This document shows, one piece after another, positions 9,186 through 18,715 of a stretch of 64,000 bases of DNA. How positions within the stretch are numbered: position 1 is the first letter of the stretch; every line of letters starts with the position of its first letter. The translations under genes were made by a program, and so were the position numbers. The notes beneath the pieces are model-generated. The model did no database searches and was not told the DNA's origin. It saw only the letters and a list, made by a program, of their open reading frames with translations. The DNA comes from Piscirickettsiaceae bacterium (GTDB lineage Bacteria; Pseudomonadota; Gammaproteobacteria; Nitrosococcales; Methylophagaceae): the NCBI GenBank assembly GCA_024685995.1, contig JAIBDY010000002.1, positions 35,469 to 99,468 of the forward strand. The letters are read 5' to 3'.

Positions 9186-9826
9186 GCTTCGGGATCCCTT
9201 AATTCCTTATCAGGATCGAAGTCGCGTTGACCATGCAAGATTTCTATTAATTTCATCGCTTGTTGTTCCATATCAACAACCAGAACATTGATTTTGCCGC
9301 GAAAGTATCGATAAAAAATAAGGCTTGGGATAGCGACAACAAGCCCCGTTGCGGTGGTGATCAAGGCCTCAGAAATACCGCCGGCTAAGGTTTCAGGGTT
9401 ACCGACGCCTTCAGTGGTGATGACTGCAAAAACCTTGATCATGCCGATGACTGTTCCTAATAAGCCTAGAAGTGGGGTGATGGCTGCGATGGTGCCGAGG
9501 GTGTTGAGGTTTTTGCCTAGTGAAACGGTGACATGTCGTCCGACATCTTCGATACTTTCCTTGGTGATTTCGCGGGGCGTATCACGGTTAATTAAGCCTG
9601 AGGCCAGAATACGGCCAAGCGGTGAATTGGCTTGTAATGCACGAATACGACTTTCGTCGACTTGTTCATAGTGGATCCACTGCCAGATTTGGGTGATAAG
9701 TTCTGGTGGGGAAATGTGTTTCGTTTGTAAACTCCAAAAGCGTTCAGCAATAATGCCGATAGCAATAATGGAGCAGGCAAAGAGAGGTAGCATCAACCAG
9801 CCACCCGCTGTAACAAGCTCTAACAT
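9182..9826 (-). CDS. exbB: ExbB/TolQ/MotA-family proton channel protein
   Basis: A 214-residue inner-membrane protein with three hydrophobic segments (about residues 8-28, 107-130 and 152-175). The conserved family stretch LNTLGTIAAITPLLGLLGTV is at about 106-125, and GGISEALITTATGLVVAIPS follows with the channel-lining Thr residues. It pairs with the adjacent exbD. The 57-nt gap to the upstream comEC fragment and the same strand suggest one transcript. The exbB-exbD pair between comEC and msbA/lpxK is also known in Pseudomonas. What it energises is not visible here. Confidence 0.93.
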   Translation of the reverse strand: MLELVTAGGWLMLPLFACSIIAIGIIAERFWSLQTKHISPPELITQIWQWIHYEQVDESRIRALQANSPLGRILASGLINRDTPREITKESIEDVGRHVTVSLGKNLNTLGTIAAITPLLGLLGTVIGMIKVFAVITTEGVGNPETLAGGISEALITTATGLVVAIPSLIFYRYFRGKINVLVVDMEQQAMKLIEILHGQRDFDPDKELRDPEA

Positions 9827-9883
9827 AGTGTCGTGCTCTCATCATAATGATTAAAACTGAGGATATGATACGTGAAAAATGGC

Positions 9884-10609
9884 TTAGTCTGTAGCGGCTG
9901 TGGTCCAAACCTTTTTTGCTGCCTGTCGCCATGTAGTAAGTTGAGGTGAATTTTGTTGTTTCAAATGCAACAATATCGCGCCATGTTGTGCTGTGTTGTA
10001 CCCGATTGTTTCCTGTTGTTGATAGCGTCTTTGAACCTGTTGACTGGGGAAGTGATAACGATTTAAATAGCCTGCAGGATACAAAACTATTTTGGCATCT
10101 ACGGCGTTAATGAACGCTGCGGTTGAAGAGGTGTTACTACCGTGATGAGGGGCGACTAAAATAGTGGATTTGAGCTGCTCAGGATAACGTTTGATCAATT
10201 GGCTTTCTGCTTGTTGTTCGATATCACCACTGAGTAATACGCTATGCGATTGATTGCTGACTCGGAGAACACATGACAGATTGTTTTTGCTCCCTCGCTG
10301 CATAGCTGTTGGATTTAAAACGGTGAAAGTCACGCCATCCCACTGCCAAGACTGGCCAGCAAGACAAGCATGTGCATTCGGTAATGCCGTTTGATCGCTA
10401 CTGATTAGTTTAGCTACTGGAAAGTCGTTGAGTAGGTGCTGCGCACCGCCAATATGGTCATTATCGCTGTGACTAATGACGAGTGCATCAATGGTTTTGA
10501 TACCTTTATGATGTAAAAAAGGAGCAACAATATTTTTACCAGCGTCTGATGTATTATTGAACTTGGCGCCGGCATCGAAAACCAAATTGTGATGTTGGGT
10601 CTGGATCAC
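9884..10609 (-). pseudogene. comEC: ComEC C-terminal metallo-beta-lactamase-like part, separated by frameshift
   Basis: A 241-codon frame holding the C-terminal domain of ComEC. The metal-binding motif VISHSDNDHIGG lies near residue 44, LLSGDIEQQAE near 123, and VAPHHGSNTS near 150. In an intact ComEC this follows the membrane channel in one polypeptide. Here it is out of frame with 10606-12147. The GTG at 10609 overlaps the upstream TGA (GTGA), so separate translation by reinitiation is possible but would lack the conserved LDVGQG start of the domain. Restoring one G on the minus strand at about 10626/10627 would read LLDVGQGLSAVIQTQHH straight through. Either a genuine recent mutation or a sequencing error explains it. 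Confidence 0.85.
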
Positions 10610-12147
10610 AGCGGATAAGCCTTGACGACGTCTAACAGGGCAAAGTCAAAATCACCTTGTGCAGGACGTACTGTAGTGCCTCCTAAAAGAGGGAGAAATC
10701 CTAATAAGGCTAACCACTTTGCGGGCAGGCCTTTTGGCGATAACATCATGATGGTCGCCATCACGATAGGAATAAAAAAAGGTGTTGCAATAGAACGGGG
10801 GTCCCAATGTGAATAAGGCAATGATCCTAAGAAAGTTAAAAACTGCATCAATAAGCTCATTAGGCTATCGACGACATTTAATAACAGAGCGGCAGCCGCT
10901 GGGTAGAGCCATAGTAAGCATGCGCTCAGTAATAACAACGGCACGATAATGATACTGACCAGAGGGATTGCTATCACATTGGCGATCGGGGCGATAAAAG
11001 AAGTTTGCAAGGCGAATAGAATCAGTACTGGCGAGAGCCCAAAAGCAATAAAAACATGGATTTTTGCCCATTGCCATGGTGGTTTTGGAAAGCGGTTTTG
11101 ACTCAGAAATAAAATGATCGCGACTGCACAAAACGATAACCAGAAGCCCACCGATAATGCAGCCAAGGGATCGCAGATTAAAATTAATAATCCAGCACAG
11201 GCTAACACTTGGCTACCGCTAAATTGTTTTCGGATCGATAGGCTGAACAATACAACGGCTAGCATGATTAAAGCGCGCTGCGTGGGGATGGAGAACCCCG
11301 CTAACGCGGCGTAAAACAGGGCGAAGATAAACCCACCTATCGCGCCCACTTGTTTGGCGGGTAATGTCAGCAAATGGGTCGCGCGTATCGCCCAAAGTGA
11401 GCGAAAAAGCCAAAAACCGATGGCCGCGGCGAGACCAATATGCAAACCTGATATAGCTAATAAGTGGCTGGTACCCGAGGACTGAAGAGTTTGCCATTGC
11501 TGAGAAGATATATTGTGGCGGATACCTGTTAATAAACCTTGAATGAGACCCAAGTTGGCACTGTCGGGCAATTGTGCGTGGATGGCGGTTGTTAATGCTT
11601 GTCTAAGTCGATGAATGTCGTGTGGCGGCGAGGCGGCTATTTTTTTATTATGAATATCTTTTTTAATATAACCTGTGGCACCGATACCACGTTGAAACAA
11701 CCAACGCTCATAATCAAAACCACCTGGATTCATCACCCCGTGAGGTGGTTTTAAGCGTACTGTTAACTGCCAGTGCTCGCCTGCGACGAGCTGTTCGGGG
11801 ATAGGGTGGTACCAAGATAATTTGATAAGCTTGGGTAATTGTATTGAATCTGGCTTGAACTCAAAGCGGACAGACTTAGCTTGGTATTCTGGCACAGACA
11901 CGATGCGACCGCTAATGTTCAGGTCCTGACCGATTAGCGATGACGATAGACGATCATGAATTAATGTTTGGCTAGTCCATAAGGTGAGTAATGCGGCAAA
12001 GATGGCAATAGCAAGTAGTCGTGTTTTCGCCCAGCGCAATAACAGAAGATTAAACAAGGCCAACCACAACCAAGTATGCGATGGTAAGGTTGGCAACTGT
12101 AGAAAGAGCACACAGCCTATTGCGAACGACATAGCGGTTTTAATCAT
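10606..12147 (-). pseudogene. comEC: ComEC/Rec2 DNA-uptake channel, N-terminal part ending at a frameshift
   Basis: 513 codons covering the DUF4131 region and the multi-helix Competence domain of ComEC, the inner-membrane channel through which single-stranded DNA enters during natural transformation. Visible family motifs are GLLTGIRHNIS near residue 206 and the SGTSHLLAISGLHIGLAA segment near 226. About ten hydrophobic helices follow. The frame ends ...FDFALLDVVKAYPL and stop, whereas the family continues LDVGQG. A single missing G within codons at 10624-10629 accounts for this precisely. Together with 9884-10609 the intact gene would encode about 755 residues, the normal ComEC length. The rest of both halves looks uncorrupted, so the lesion is recent or artefactual. 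Confidence 0.88.
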
Positions 12148-12192
12148 ATATCCCTATAATGATGCCCGACTTAATGATGATAATGAGACTTC

Positions 12193-12717
12193 ATGCCTCG
12201 TAAGTATTTAAAACGTATCATGCCTGATCAGAAGACGATGTGCGAACACCCTCATTTGCAACGTTTTGGTCAGCGGTTAGCGGAACCCAAATTATGGCAT
12301 CTTAACCGACGCTCTATTGCGTTTGGCTTGGCTTTAGGGTTGTTTGTCGGCTTTATGCCTATATTGGGACAAATGTTTTTGGCAGCGGCGTTAGCGATTG
12401 TGGTTCGCGTTAATCTACCGATTGCCGTGATGTCCGTTTGGGTTACCAATCCTTTCACGATGGGGCCCATCTATTATTTTTCTTACCAATTGGGTGCCGC
12501 TATTTTGGCTGTACCGATTGGCGAACATGAATTTACGATGTCATGGCAATGGTTTACTCACGAGTTCCTTTCCATCTGGCAACCCTTATTATTGGGTAGT
12601 TTTATATTGGGTATCGCAGCGGCGTTAATGGGGATCTTGTTTGTTCGTCTATGTTGGCGGGTTATCGTGATACGAAGCTGGTTAAAAAGGCAGCAAAAGA
12701 AGGATCCTGGAACTTAA
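12193..12717 (+). CDS. DUF2062 membrane protein
   Basis: A 174-residue protein with the DUF2062 pattern. A short N-terminal part with [20 protein letters not shown] (about 35-54) precedes hydrophobic helices (about 56-78, 95-112 and 134-158), with the [19 protein letters not shown] and [18 protein letters not shown] segments characteristic of the family. The function of DUF2062 proteins is not established. The gene is divergent from comEC (45 bp between starts) and convergent with lolD, overlapping its 3' end by 4 bp. It has no obvious operon partner. The ATG at 12193 is the first in frame; the ATG at 12223 would also give a plausible product. Confidence 0.85.
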   Translation: MPRKYLKRIMPDQKTMCEHPHLQRFGQRLAEPKLWHLNRRSIAFGLALGLFVGFMPILGQMFLAAALAIVVRVNLPIAVMSVWVTNPFTMGPIYYFSYQLGAAILAVPIGEHEFTMSWQWFTHEFLSIWQPLLLGSFILGIAAALMGILFVRLCWRVIVIRSWLKRQQKKDPGT

Positions 12718-13409
12718 TTTTCACTAGTAGATGAGTCTAGGTAGCCATCTCTGAGCGTCAGCACGCGATCCATTTGCGAGGCTAAACCATTATCATGCGT
12801 GACGATGACTAATGCCGTTCCTAAGGAGGCATTTAGCTCTAAAATAAGGTCAAAAATACTTTCCGCTGTGCGGTGATCTAAATTACCCGTTGGTTCGTCT
12901 GCTAGTAGACAGTCCGGTTGGGTGATTAAAGCGCGAGCCAATGCTGCACGTTGGCGTTCACCACCTGATAATTCACTCGGCTTATGAATTAAGCGATGGC
13001 TTAAGCCAACTTTAGATAGTAAGTCTTCTGCCTGTTGTTTGGCTTGTTTAGGCGCTATGCCACCAATCACTAAGGGAATGGCGACATTCTCAACAGCGCT
13101 AAATTCGGGTAATAAATGATGGAACTGATACACAAAGCCCAAACTCTGGTTTCGCAATTGGCTTAAGGCTTTAACAGATAGAGTATTAATATCTTGACCA
13201 TGGATTTCAACAGTGCCATTCGTGGGTTTATCAAGGCCACCCAAGAGATGCAATAAGGTACTTTTCCCAGAGCCAGAACTACCAACAATGGCTAAGCGGT
13301 CGCCTTGTTGAACAGTGAGGTTCACATTACTCAAGACATCCGTTTTTAAGTCGCCATCGGCGAACTGCTTATTGAGGTGTTGGCATTGAATGACGATGGG
13401 TTTAGTCAT
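12714..13409 (-). CDS. lolD: Lipoprotein-releasing ABC transporter ATPase LolD
   Basis: A 231-residue ATPase that powers release of outer-membrane lipoproteins from the inner membrane to LolA. Walker A is GSSGSGKST (about 38-46), the Q-loop falls in the [16 protein letters not shown] segment, the signature [15 protein letters not shown] is near 143, and Walker B is [12 protein letters not shown] near 165. The [10 protein letters not shown] stretch is typical of LolD. The start overlaps the 3' end of the permease gene by 8 nt, so the two are coupled. The closely related MacB/FtsE ATPases are excluded by the Lol-type permease next door. Confidence 0.94.
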   Translation of the reverse strand: MTKPIVIQCQHLNKQFADGDLKTDVLSNVNLTVQQGDRLAIVGSSGSGKSTLLHLLGGLDKPTNGTVEIHGQDINTLSVKALSQLRNQSLGFVYQFHHLLPEFSAVENVAIPLVIGGIAPKQAKQQAEDLLSKVGLSHRLIHKPSELSGGERQRAALARALITQPDCLLADEPTGNLDHRTAESIFDLILELNASLGTALVIVTHDNGLASQMDRVLTLRDGYLDSSTSEN

Positions 13410-14649
13410 AACGTAATGCCTCTGCGGGTCGGGTTTGTGCTGCTCGCCATGAAGGGTAAATAGTTGAAATCAAAGACAGTACAAAGGCAGTGATACCGAT
13501 GATAGTGACATCATTCCAGTGTAAATCTGATGGCAAACTACTAATATAATAAACGTCAGCAGGCAGGAATTGATAGCCTAATAATGACTCTAGAGAAGCG
13601 ATAATCGACTCAACATTTAAGGCTAAACTCACGCCGCCAATGATGCCTAGAAGTGTGCCAAATAAGCCGATTAATACGCCTTGTACCATGAAAACAGCCA
13701 TCACATCTCCCGGCGTCATGCCGAGCGTTCTTAAAATAGCGATGTCAGCTTGTTTATCGGTGACCATCATAATCAGCGTCGAGACGATGTTAAAGGCGGC
13801 AACGGCGACAATAAGCAATAAAATGACAAACATGACGGTTTTTTCGGTTTTGAGTGCTCGGAAAAAATTGGCATGTTGGAATGTCCAATCGACAGCACGA
13901 TATTCTGGGCTTAAGTTCACCATAATATCGCGCGTGATACGTGGTGCTTGGAAAACGTCATCTAGCTTGAGTCTAAGTCCTGTGACTTGATTGGGAATAC
14001 GAAAGAGTTTGGCAGCGTCTTCAATATTCATAATGGCCAAGGCACTGTCATATTCATACATGCCGATTTCAAAAATACCGACGACATTTAGCCGTTTTAG
14101 CCGCGGAATCACACCCGCAGGCGTAGGGCTGACATGGGGGGTAATGAGAGTGATTTTATCACCCGCTTGGACGCCCATCGCTCGGGCCAAGTCATGGCCT
14201 AAGATAATGCCAAACGATCCGGGTTGTAACTGATCGAACCGGCCTTGGATGATTTTGTCACCGATAGTCGATACGCGAGGTTCTAGTTGTGGATCGACGC
14301 CACGAATTAAGGTGCCGCGAACTCGGTTACCTTGGCTGAGCATGGCTTGGCCTTCAACAAAGGGGGCAGAATCGACTAAGTGGGGTTGGTTTTCAATTTG
14401 GGTTTGTAGGCTTTGCCAATCGGATAACGCATTATAGTTACTAGTGATAAAGGCATGTGAGGTCATCCCTAAGATGCGCTCACGCAATTCTTTTTCAAAT
14501 CCATTCATCACCGATAGTACCGTGATCAATGCCGCCACGCCCAATGCGACACCAAACATAGAGGTCAGCGAAATAAATGAAATAAAGTGGTTTCGCCGTT
14601 TTGCGCGGGTATAGCGCAAACCGATGTACACACTTAAAGGTTTAAACAT
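13402..14649 (-). CDS. lolC: LolC/LolE-family lipoprotein-releasing permease
   Basis: A 415-residue inner-membrane permease. The N-terminal part [20 protein letters not shown] precedes helix 1 (about 27-50). A large periplasmic domain covers 50-265, and three helices follow (about 272-295, 316-345 and 378-400) in the MacB/FtsX-type layout. The segment [18 protein letters not shown] is the usual coupling-helix region. LolC and LolE are normally two genes flanking lolD. Only one permease is present here, upstream of lolD, and the next gene is rpiA. It may therefore be the single LolF-type permease acting as a homodimer, as in several gammaproteobacteria lacking lolE. A second copy elsewhere in the genome cannot be excluded. 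Confidence 0.9.
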   Translation of the reverse strand: MFKPLSVYIGLRYTRAKRRNHFISFISLTSMFGVALGVAALITVLSVMNGFEKELRERILGMTSHAFITSNYNALSDWQSLQTQIENQPHLVDSAPFVEGQAMLSQGNRVRGTLIRGVDPQLEPRVSTIGDKIIQGRFDQLQPGSFGIILGHDLARAMGVQAGDKITLITPHVSPTPAGVIPRLKRLNVVGIFEIGMYEYDSALAIMNIEDAAKLFRIPNQVTGLRLKLDDVFQAPRITRDIMVNLSPEYRAVDWTFQHANFFRALKTEKTVMFVILLLIVAVAAFNIVSTLIMMVTDKQADIAILRTLGMTPGDVMAVFMVQGVLIGLFGTLLGIIGGVSLALNVESIIASLESLLGYQFLPADVYYISSLPSDLHWNDVTIIGITAFVLSLISTIYPSWRAAQTRPAEALRYD

Positions 14650-14675
14650 AATGGATTCGATATGATAGAGGTTAA

Positions 14676-14699
14676 CACCCCTTCATTATTGAAGGGGTG
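14676..14699. terminator. Hairpin after rpiA
   Basis: A perfect 10-bp stem (CACCCCTTCA / TGAAGGGGTG) with a TTAT loop lies between the rpiA stop and the lolC start, both on the minus strand. No strong T-run follows on the minus strand (GTTAACC). It could be a weak intrinsic terminator or a 3'-end stabiliser separating rpiA from the lol genes. Confidence 0.55.
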
Positions 14700-14710
14700 G
14701 CAAGTCGGTA

Positions 14711-15373
14711 TTATTTTGCGTGGACGACTTTGGTACCGCCTTCGCTACCGAGCAGCAAGACATCAGCAGGGCGCATTGCAAATAGGCCGTTGGTGACGAC
14801 ACCGACAATATTGTTCAATGTTTTTTCTAATGCGATAGGTTCCATAATATCCCAGCCATGTACATCTAAGATGACATTACTATTATCGGTTATAAAACCT
14901 TCACGGTATACCGGTTGGCCGCCGAGTTTTACAATTTCACGCGCGACGTAGCTGCGTGACATAGGAACCACTTCAACGGGTAATGGAAACGTCCCTAAGA
15001 CATCAATAAGCTTGCTTTCATCAGCGATACAGACGAATTTTTCGCTGGCAGCAGCAATGATTTTTTCACGCGTTAATGCGCCACCGCCGCCTTTGATAAG
15101 CTGTAAAAAATGATTAGATTCATCGGCACCATCGACATAAGTTTGGATTGTGCCGGCTTCATTCAGGTCAAATACTTCAATACCATGAGCTTCTAGTCGT
15201 TGCGTTGATACGATGGAGCTTGACACGGCGCCGTCAATTTTACCTTTGATTGTGGCCAAAGCGTCGATGAAGTGGTTTACCGTTGATCCTGTGCCAACAC
15301 CGATGATACCCCCCGTTGTAATGTGATCCAATGCGGCATAGGCGGCTTGTTTTTTTAATTCATCAGCGGTCAT
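14711..15373 (-). CDS. rpiA: Ribose-5-phosphate isomerase A
   Basis: A 220-residue cytosolic enzyme interconverting ribose 5-phosphate and ribulose 5-phosphate in the non-oxidative pentose phosphate pathway. Family motifs are [15 protein letters not shown] (residues 18-32), DGADES near 82, [12 protein letters not shown] near 94 (catalytic Glu) and VEVVPMS near 132. Length is typical. The gene is divergent from ilvA with a 131-bp shared upstream region, an arrangement also common in E. coli relatives and Pseudomonas. Confidence 0.96.
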   Translation of the reverse strand: MTADELKKQAAYAALDHITTGGIIGVGTGSTVNHFIDALATIKGKIDGAVSSSIVSTQRLEAHGIEVFDLNEAGTIQTYVDGADESNHFLQLIKGGGGALTREKIIAAASEKFVCIADESKLIDVLGTFPLPVEVVPMSRSYVAREIVKLGGQPVYREGFITDNSNVILDVHGWDIMEPIALEKTLNNIVGVVTNGLFAMRPADVLLLGSEGGTKVVHAK

Positions 15374-15504
15374 TGCTTATTTTCCTCTATTCAATTTCGG
15401 GTAGGGTTTTATAGCCGCAATTATAGAGATAAATGGCGGGTAATGGTAACGTAACCGTAAACTAGTTGATGATTCATTTTTTAAGGTAAAGAAATCGTAC
15501 TGTC

Positions 15505-17019
15505 ATGTTGACTGAATATGTAGAAAAAATTCTCAAAGCGCGGGTTTATGATGTGGCGATCGAGTCCCCTTTGGATGAGATGCCGAGATTGTCTCGTCGC
15601 TTGAATAATCGATTATGGTTAAAGCGTGAGGATTTACAGCCTGTATTCTCCTTTAAATTACGTGGTGCATATAATCGGATGTGTCAGTTGAGCGATGCTG
15701 AGCGTTTAAAAGGCGTCGTAGCTGCCTCGGCGGGCAATCATGCTCAAGGCGTTGGTTTGTCAGCTCAAAAACTGGGAGTCTCAGCTTTGATTGTGATGCC
15801 AACGACCACACCGCCGATTAAGGTCGCGGCAGTCAAGAGTTATGGGGCAGACGTCGTCCTCTTTGGTGACAGCTACGATGAGGCTTATGGACATGCGGTG
15901 ACCGTCGCCACTGAACAAGGTCGAACCTTTATTCACCCTTATGACGATCCGGAAGTCATAGCGGGACAAGGTACTATCGCGATGGAAATTATTCGCCAAC
16001 ATAATGAGCCATTTGATGCGGTATTTATTCCGGTCGGTGGTGGTGGCTTGATTGCGGGTATGGCAGCCTATATCAAAACGTTTTGGCCGGAAGTGAAAGT
16101 GATTGGTGTGGAGCCCGTGGATGCGGCAAGTCTGCATGATGCTTTGAAGGCGGATGAACGTATTATTTTAGAGCAAGTTGGTTTATTTGCTGATGGGACG
16201 GCGGTAAAGCAAGTCGGCGTCGAAAATTTCCGTATTGCACGGCAAACTGTTGATGATGTGATTCTGGTCGATAGTGATGAGATTTGTGCGGCGGTGATGG
16301 ATATTTTTGATGATACCCGCTCTATCGCTGAGCCCTCAGGGGCATTGGCAGTTGCGGGTGCCAAAAAATATATTGAACGTGAGCAACTGACTGGACAACA
16401 GTTTGCGGTGATCAATAGCGGTGCCAATGTTAATTTTGACCGCTTACGCCATATTGCTGAACGTGCTGAGCTAGGTGAAAAACGCGAAGTATTATTTGCT
16501 GCCACAATCAATGAGGAACCGGGTAGTTTTCAGCAGTTTTGTCAGGCTTTAGCGGGTCGTAGCGTGACCGAATTTAATTATCGCTATGCCGATGATAGCC
16601 GTGCGCATGTGTTCGTCGGGTTGCAAACAGAAGGTGGTGCATCCGAGCGGAAAACGTTATTCCAAACCTTAGAACAATCGGGCTATGACTTAGTTGATTT
16701 TACCGATAATGAAACGGCTAAGCTGCATGTTCGTTATATGGTCGGTGGTCATGCTAAAGATGTCAAAAATGAACGTTTGTATCGGTTTGAATTTCCGGAA
16801 CGCCCCGGCGCGCTATTACGTTTCTTAACGCGGATGGGACAGCGTTGGAATATCAGTTTGTTTCATTATCGAAATCATGGCGCGGCTTATGGTCGTGTAT
16901 TAGCCGGTGTTCAAGTGACCGAGGACGAGAACGAGGATTTTCAAGGTTTTCTATCCGCATTGGGTTATGTGTTCTGGGAAGAAACGGATAACCCTGCTTA
17001 CCAGCTATTCTTGAGTTAA
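15505..17019 (+). CDS. ilvA: Threonine ammonia-lyase (threonine deaminase), biosynthetic
   Basis: A 504-residue PLP enzyme that converts threonine to 2-oxobutyrate, the first committed step to isoleucine. The catalytic domain (about 1-320) has the PLP lysine Lys51 in FSFKLRGAYN, the phosphate-binding GGGGLIAG loop near 180 and the SAGNHAQGV motif near 75. Two C-terminal ACT-like regulatory domains (about 330-405 and 425-500, e.g. YRFEFPERPGALLRFL) indicate the isoleucine-inhibited biosynthetic form rather than the short catabolic TdcB type. The gene is monocistronic-looking: divergent from rpiA and 175 bp before the next gene. Confidence 0.96.
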   Translation: MLTEYVEKILKARVYDVAIESPLDEMPRLSRRLNNRLWLKREDLQPVFSFKLRGAYNRMCQLSDAERLKGVVAASAGNHAQGVGLSAQKLGVSALIVMPTTTPPIKVAAVKSYGADVVLFGDSYDEAYGHAVTVATEQGRTFIHPYDDPEVIAGQGTIAMEIIRQHNEPFDAVFIPVGGGGLIAGMAAYIKTFWPEVKVIGVEPVDAASLHDALKADERIILEQVGLFADGTAVKQVGVENFRIARQTVDDVILVDSDEICAAVMDIFDDTRSIAEPSGALAVAGAKKYIEREQLTGQQFAVINSGANVNFDRLRHIAERAELGEKREVLFAATINEEPGSFQQFCQALAGRSVTEFNYRYADDSRAHVFVGLQTEGGASERKTLFQTLEQSGYDLVDFTDNETAKLHVRYMVGGHAKDVKNERLYRFEFPERPGALLRFLTRMGQRWNISLFHYRNHGAAYGRVLAGVQVTEDENEDFQGFLSALGYVFWEETDNPAYQLFLS

Positions 17020-17194
17020 ACACGGTGAGACGTCAAGATCATGACGTGGTTTTGGGATGGTAATGACATTGTTAAGCAAGGTTTAATTTAATGCTGTAAC
17101 GAACAGGCGACTTCCCCGTCACCTTTATTGTGAAACAGCGTATGTCTGAGAGGACAGTGTCGAAACCCTTGCTAACATTAAGGACGCGAATGTT

Positions 17195-18715
17195 ATGAAC
17201 GAATTGACGATTCAGGTTGGCGATTTTGTTGTCACCGCTATGAAAGTATTTGGCGGTTTTTTACTGTTAACCTTGATGCTATTGGTGATATGGCTGATTG
17301 TCACCTACATTATTGATGTGACTCAAACAGAGCAAACTATTCGGCGTAATTACCCCGTTATTGGGCGTTTCCGTTATTTTTTCGAGCATATTGGAGAATT
17401 CTTTCGGCAGTATTTCTTTGCGATGGACCGTGAAGAGTTGCCGTTTAACCGTGCCCAACGATCTTGGGTGTATCGCGCCGCGAAGAATGTGGATAGCACC
17501 GTTGCTTTTGGTTCGACAGATAATATCACTAGCCCCGGTACGGTTGTGTTTGTGAATTGTACCTTTCCGACATTGGGGGAGGATGCTGTCCCACCGAAAC
17601 TGATAACGGTCGGGGCGGCATGCGCACACCCTTACACAACGGCATCACTTTTTAATATTTCGGGTATGAGTTACGGTGCGATATCGAAGCCTGCGGTGCT
17701 AGCTTTATCTACTGGGGCAAAAGCAGCGGGTTGTTGGATGAATACCGGTGAGGGTGGCTTGTCTGCCTATCATTTGACTGGCGGTGCGGATATTGTATTT
17801 CAGATAGGGACAGCGAAAAATGGCGTGCGTGATCTCAATGGTCATTTGAGTGATGATAAGTTGATTGAGGTGGCATCGCATCCTGAAGTTAAGATGTTTG
17901 AAATTAAGATGAGTCAAGGTGCAAAGCCAGGCAAAGGGGGGATTTTACCTGGTAGCAAAGTCTCTGAAGAAATTGCTGAAATTCGCGGTATTCTAGTTGG
18001 ACAAGATGCGTTGAGCCCTAATAGACACCTTGAGATCACTAGCTTTGATGCGTTATTGGATATGGTGAACCGTGTTCGCGATGTCACCGGTAAACCGACT
18101 GGTTTCAAAATGGTTATTGGTAAACCATCCCATCTTGATGAGTTGCTATCGGCGGTGACGAAACGCGGTATAGCGTTTGCACCTGATTTTATTACGGTGG
18201 ACGGAGCGGAAGGCGGCACTGGCGCTGCGCCCATGGCGTTGATTGATTCGGTAGGGTTATCGTTAAAAGAAAGCTTGCCTTTAATGGTGGATAAGCTGAA
18301 TCAATATGGCTTACGCGATCGGATTAAAGTCATTGCATCTGGTAAGTTGGTGACGCCAGCTGCCGTTGCTTGGGCTTTGTGTGTTGGTGCTGACTTTATT
18401 ACCAGTGCGCGAGGGTTTATGTTTTCGCTCGGTTGCATCCAAGCTTTGCAATGTAATAAGAATACTTGTCCAACAGGCATTACGACGCATGACCCGAAAT
18501 TTCAACAAGGGTTGGATGCCGAGATCAAAGCGGTTCGCGTGGCCAGCTATGTTAACAATATGATCAAGGAGGTGGGGATCATTGCCCATTCCTGTGGTGT
18601 TGAAAACCCGAGGGCCTTGAATCGAAGTCATGCACGAATTGTGATGGGCGATGGTCTGACAAAAGGAATGGATGATATTTTTCCTGATCAGCAGCAAGCT
18701 CCTCCTTCGTTATGA
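17195..18715 (+). CDS. Membrane-anchored FMN-binding glutamate synthase-family protein
   Basis: A 506-residue protein with one N-terminal hydrophobic helix (about residues 14-42, VFGGFLLLTLMLLVIWLIV), then a GltB-type FMN/iron-sulfur domain. Conserved pieces include MSYGAISKPAVLALSTGA near 155, the KPGKGGILPG stretch near 246, DGAEGGTGAAP near 333 and the three-cysteine cluster motif CIQALQCNKNTC near 418, as in the [3Fe-4S] site of glutamate synthase. It lacks the amidotransferase and C-terminal GltB domains, so it is not a complete glutamate synthase and the substrate is unknown. The stop overlaps the start of the CPA1 antiporter by 4 nt, suggesting a joint function in the membrane. Confidence 0.88.
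   Translation: MNELTIQVGDFVVTAMKVFGGFLLLTLMLLVIWLIVTYIIDVTQTEQTIRRNYPVIGRFRYFFEHIGEFFRQYFFAMDREELPFNRAQRSWVYRAAKNVDSTVAFGSTDNITSPGTVVFVNCTFPTLGEDAVPPKLITVGAACAHPYTTASLFNISGMSYGAISKPAVLALSTGAKAAGCWMNTGEGGLSAYHLTGGADIVFQIGTAKNGVRDLNGHLSDDKLIEVASHPEVKMFEIKMSQGAKPGKGGILPGSKVSEEIAEIRGILVGQDALSPNRHLEITSFDALLDMVNRVRDVTGKPTGFKMVIGKPSHLDELLSAVTKRGIAFAPDFITVDGAEGGTGAAPMALIDSVGLSLKESLPLMVDKLNQYGLRDRIKVIASGKLVTPAAVAWALCVGADFITSARGFMFSLGCIQALQCNKNTCPTGITTHDPKFQQGLDAEIKAVRVASYVNNMIKEVGIIAHSCGVENPRALNRSHARIVMGDGLTKGMDDIFPDQQQAPPSL

Noticed and set aside
17030..17047. Small hairpin ACGTCA/TGACGT after ilvA as a terminator
   Set aside because: Six-base stem and only GGTTTTGGG after it; too weak to list as a terminator.
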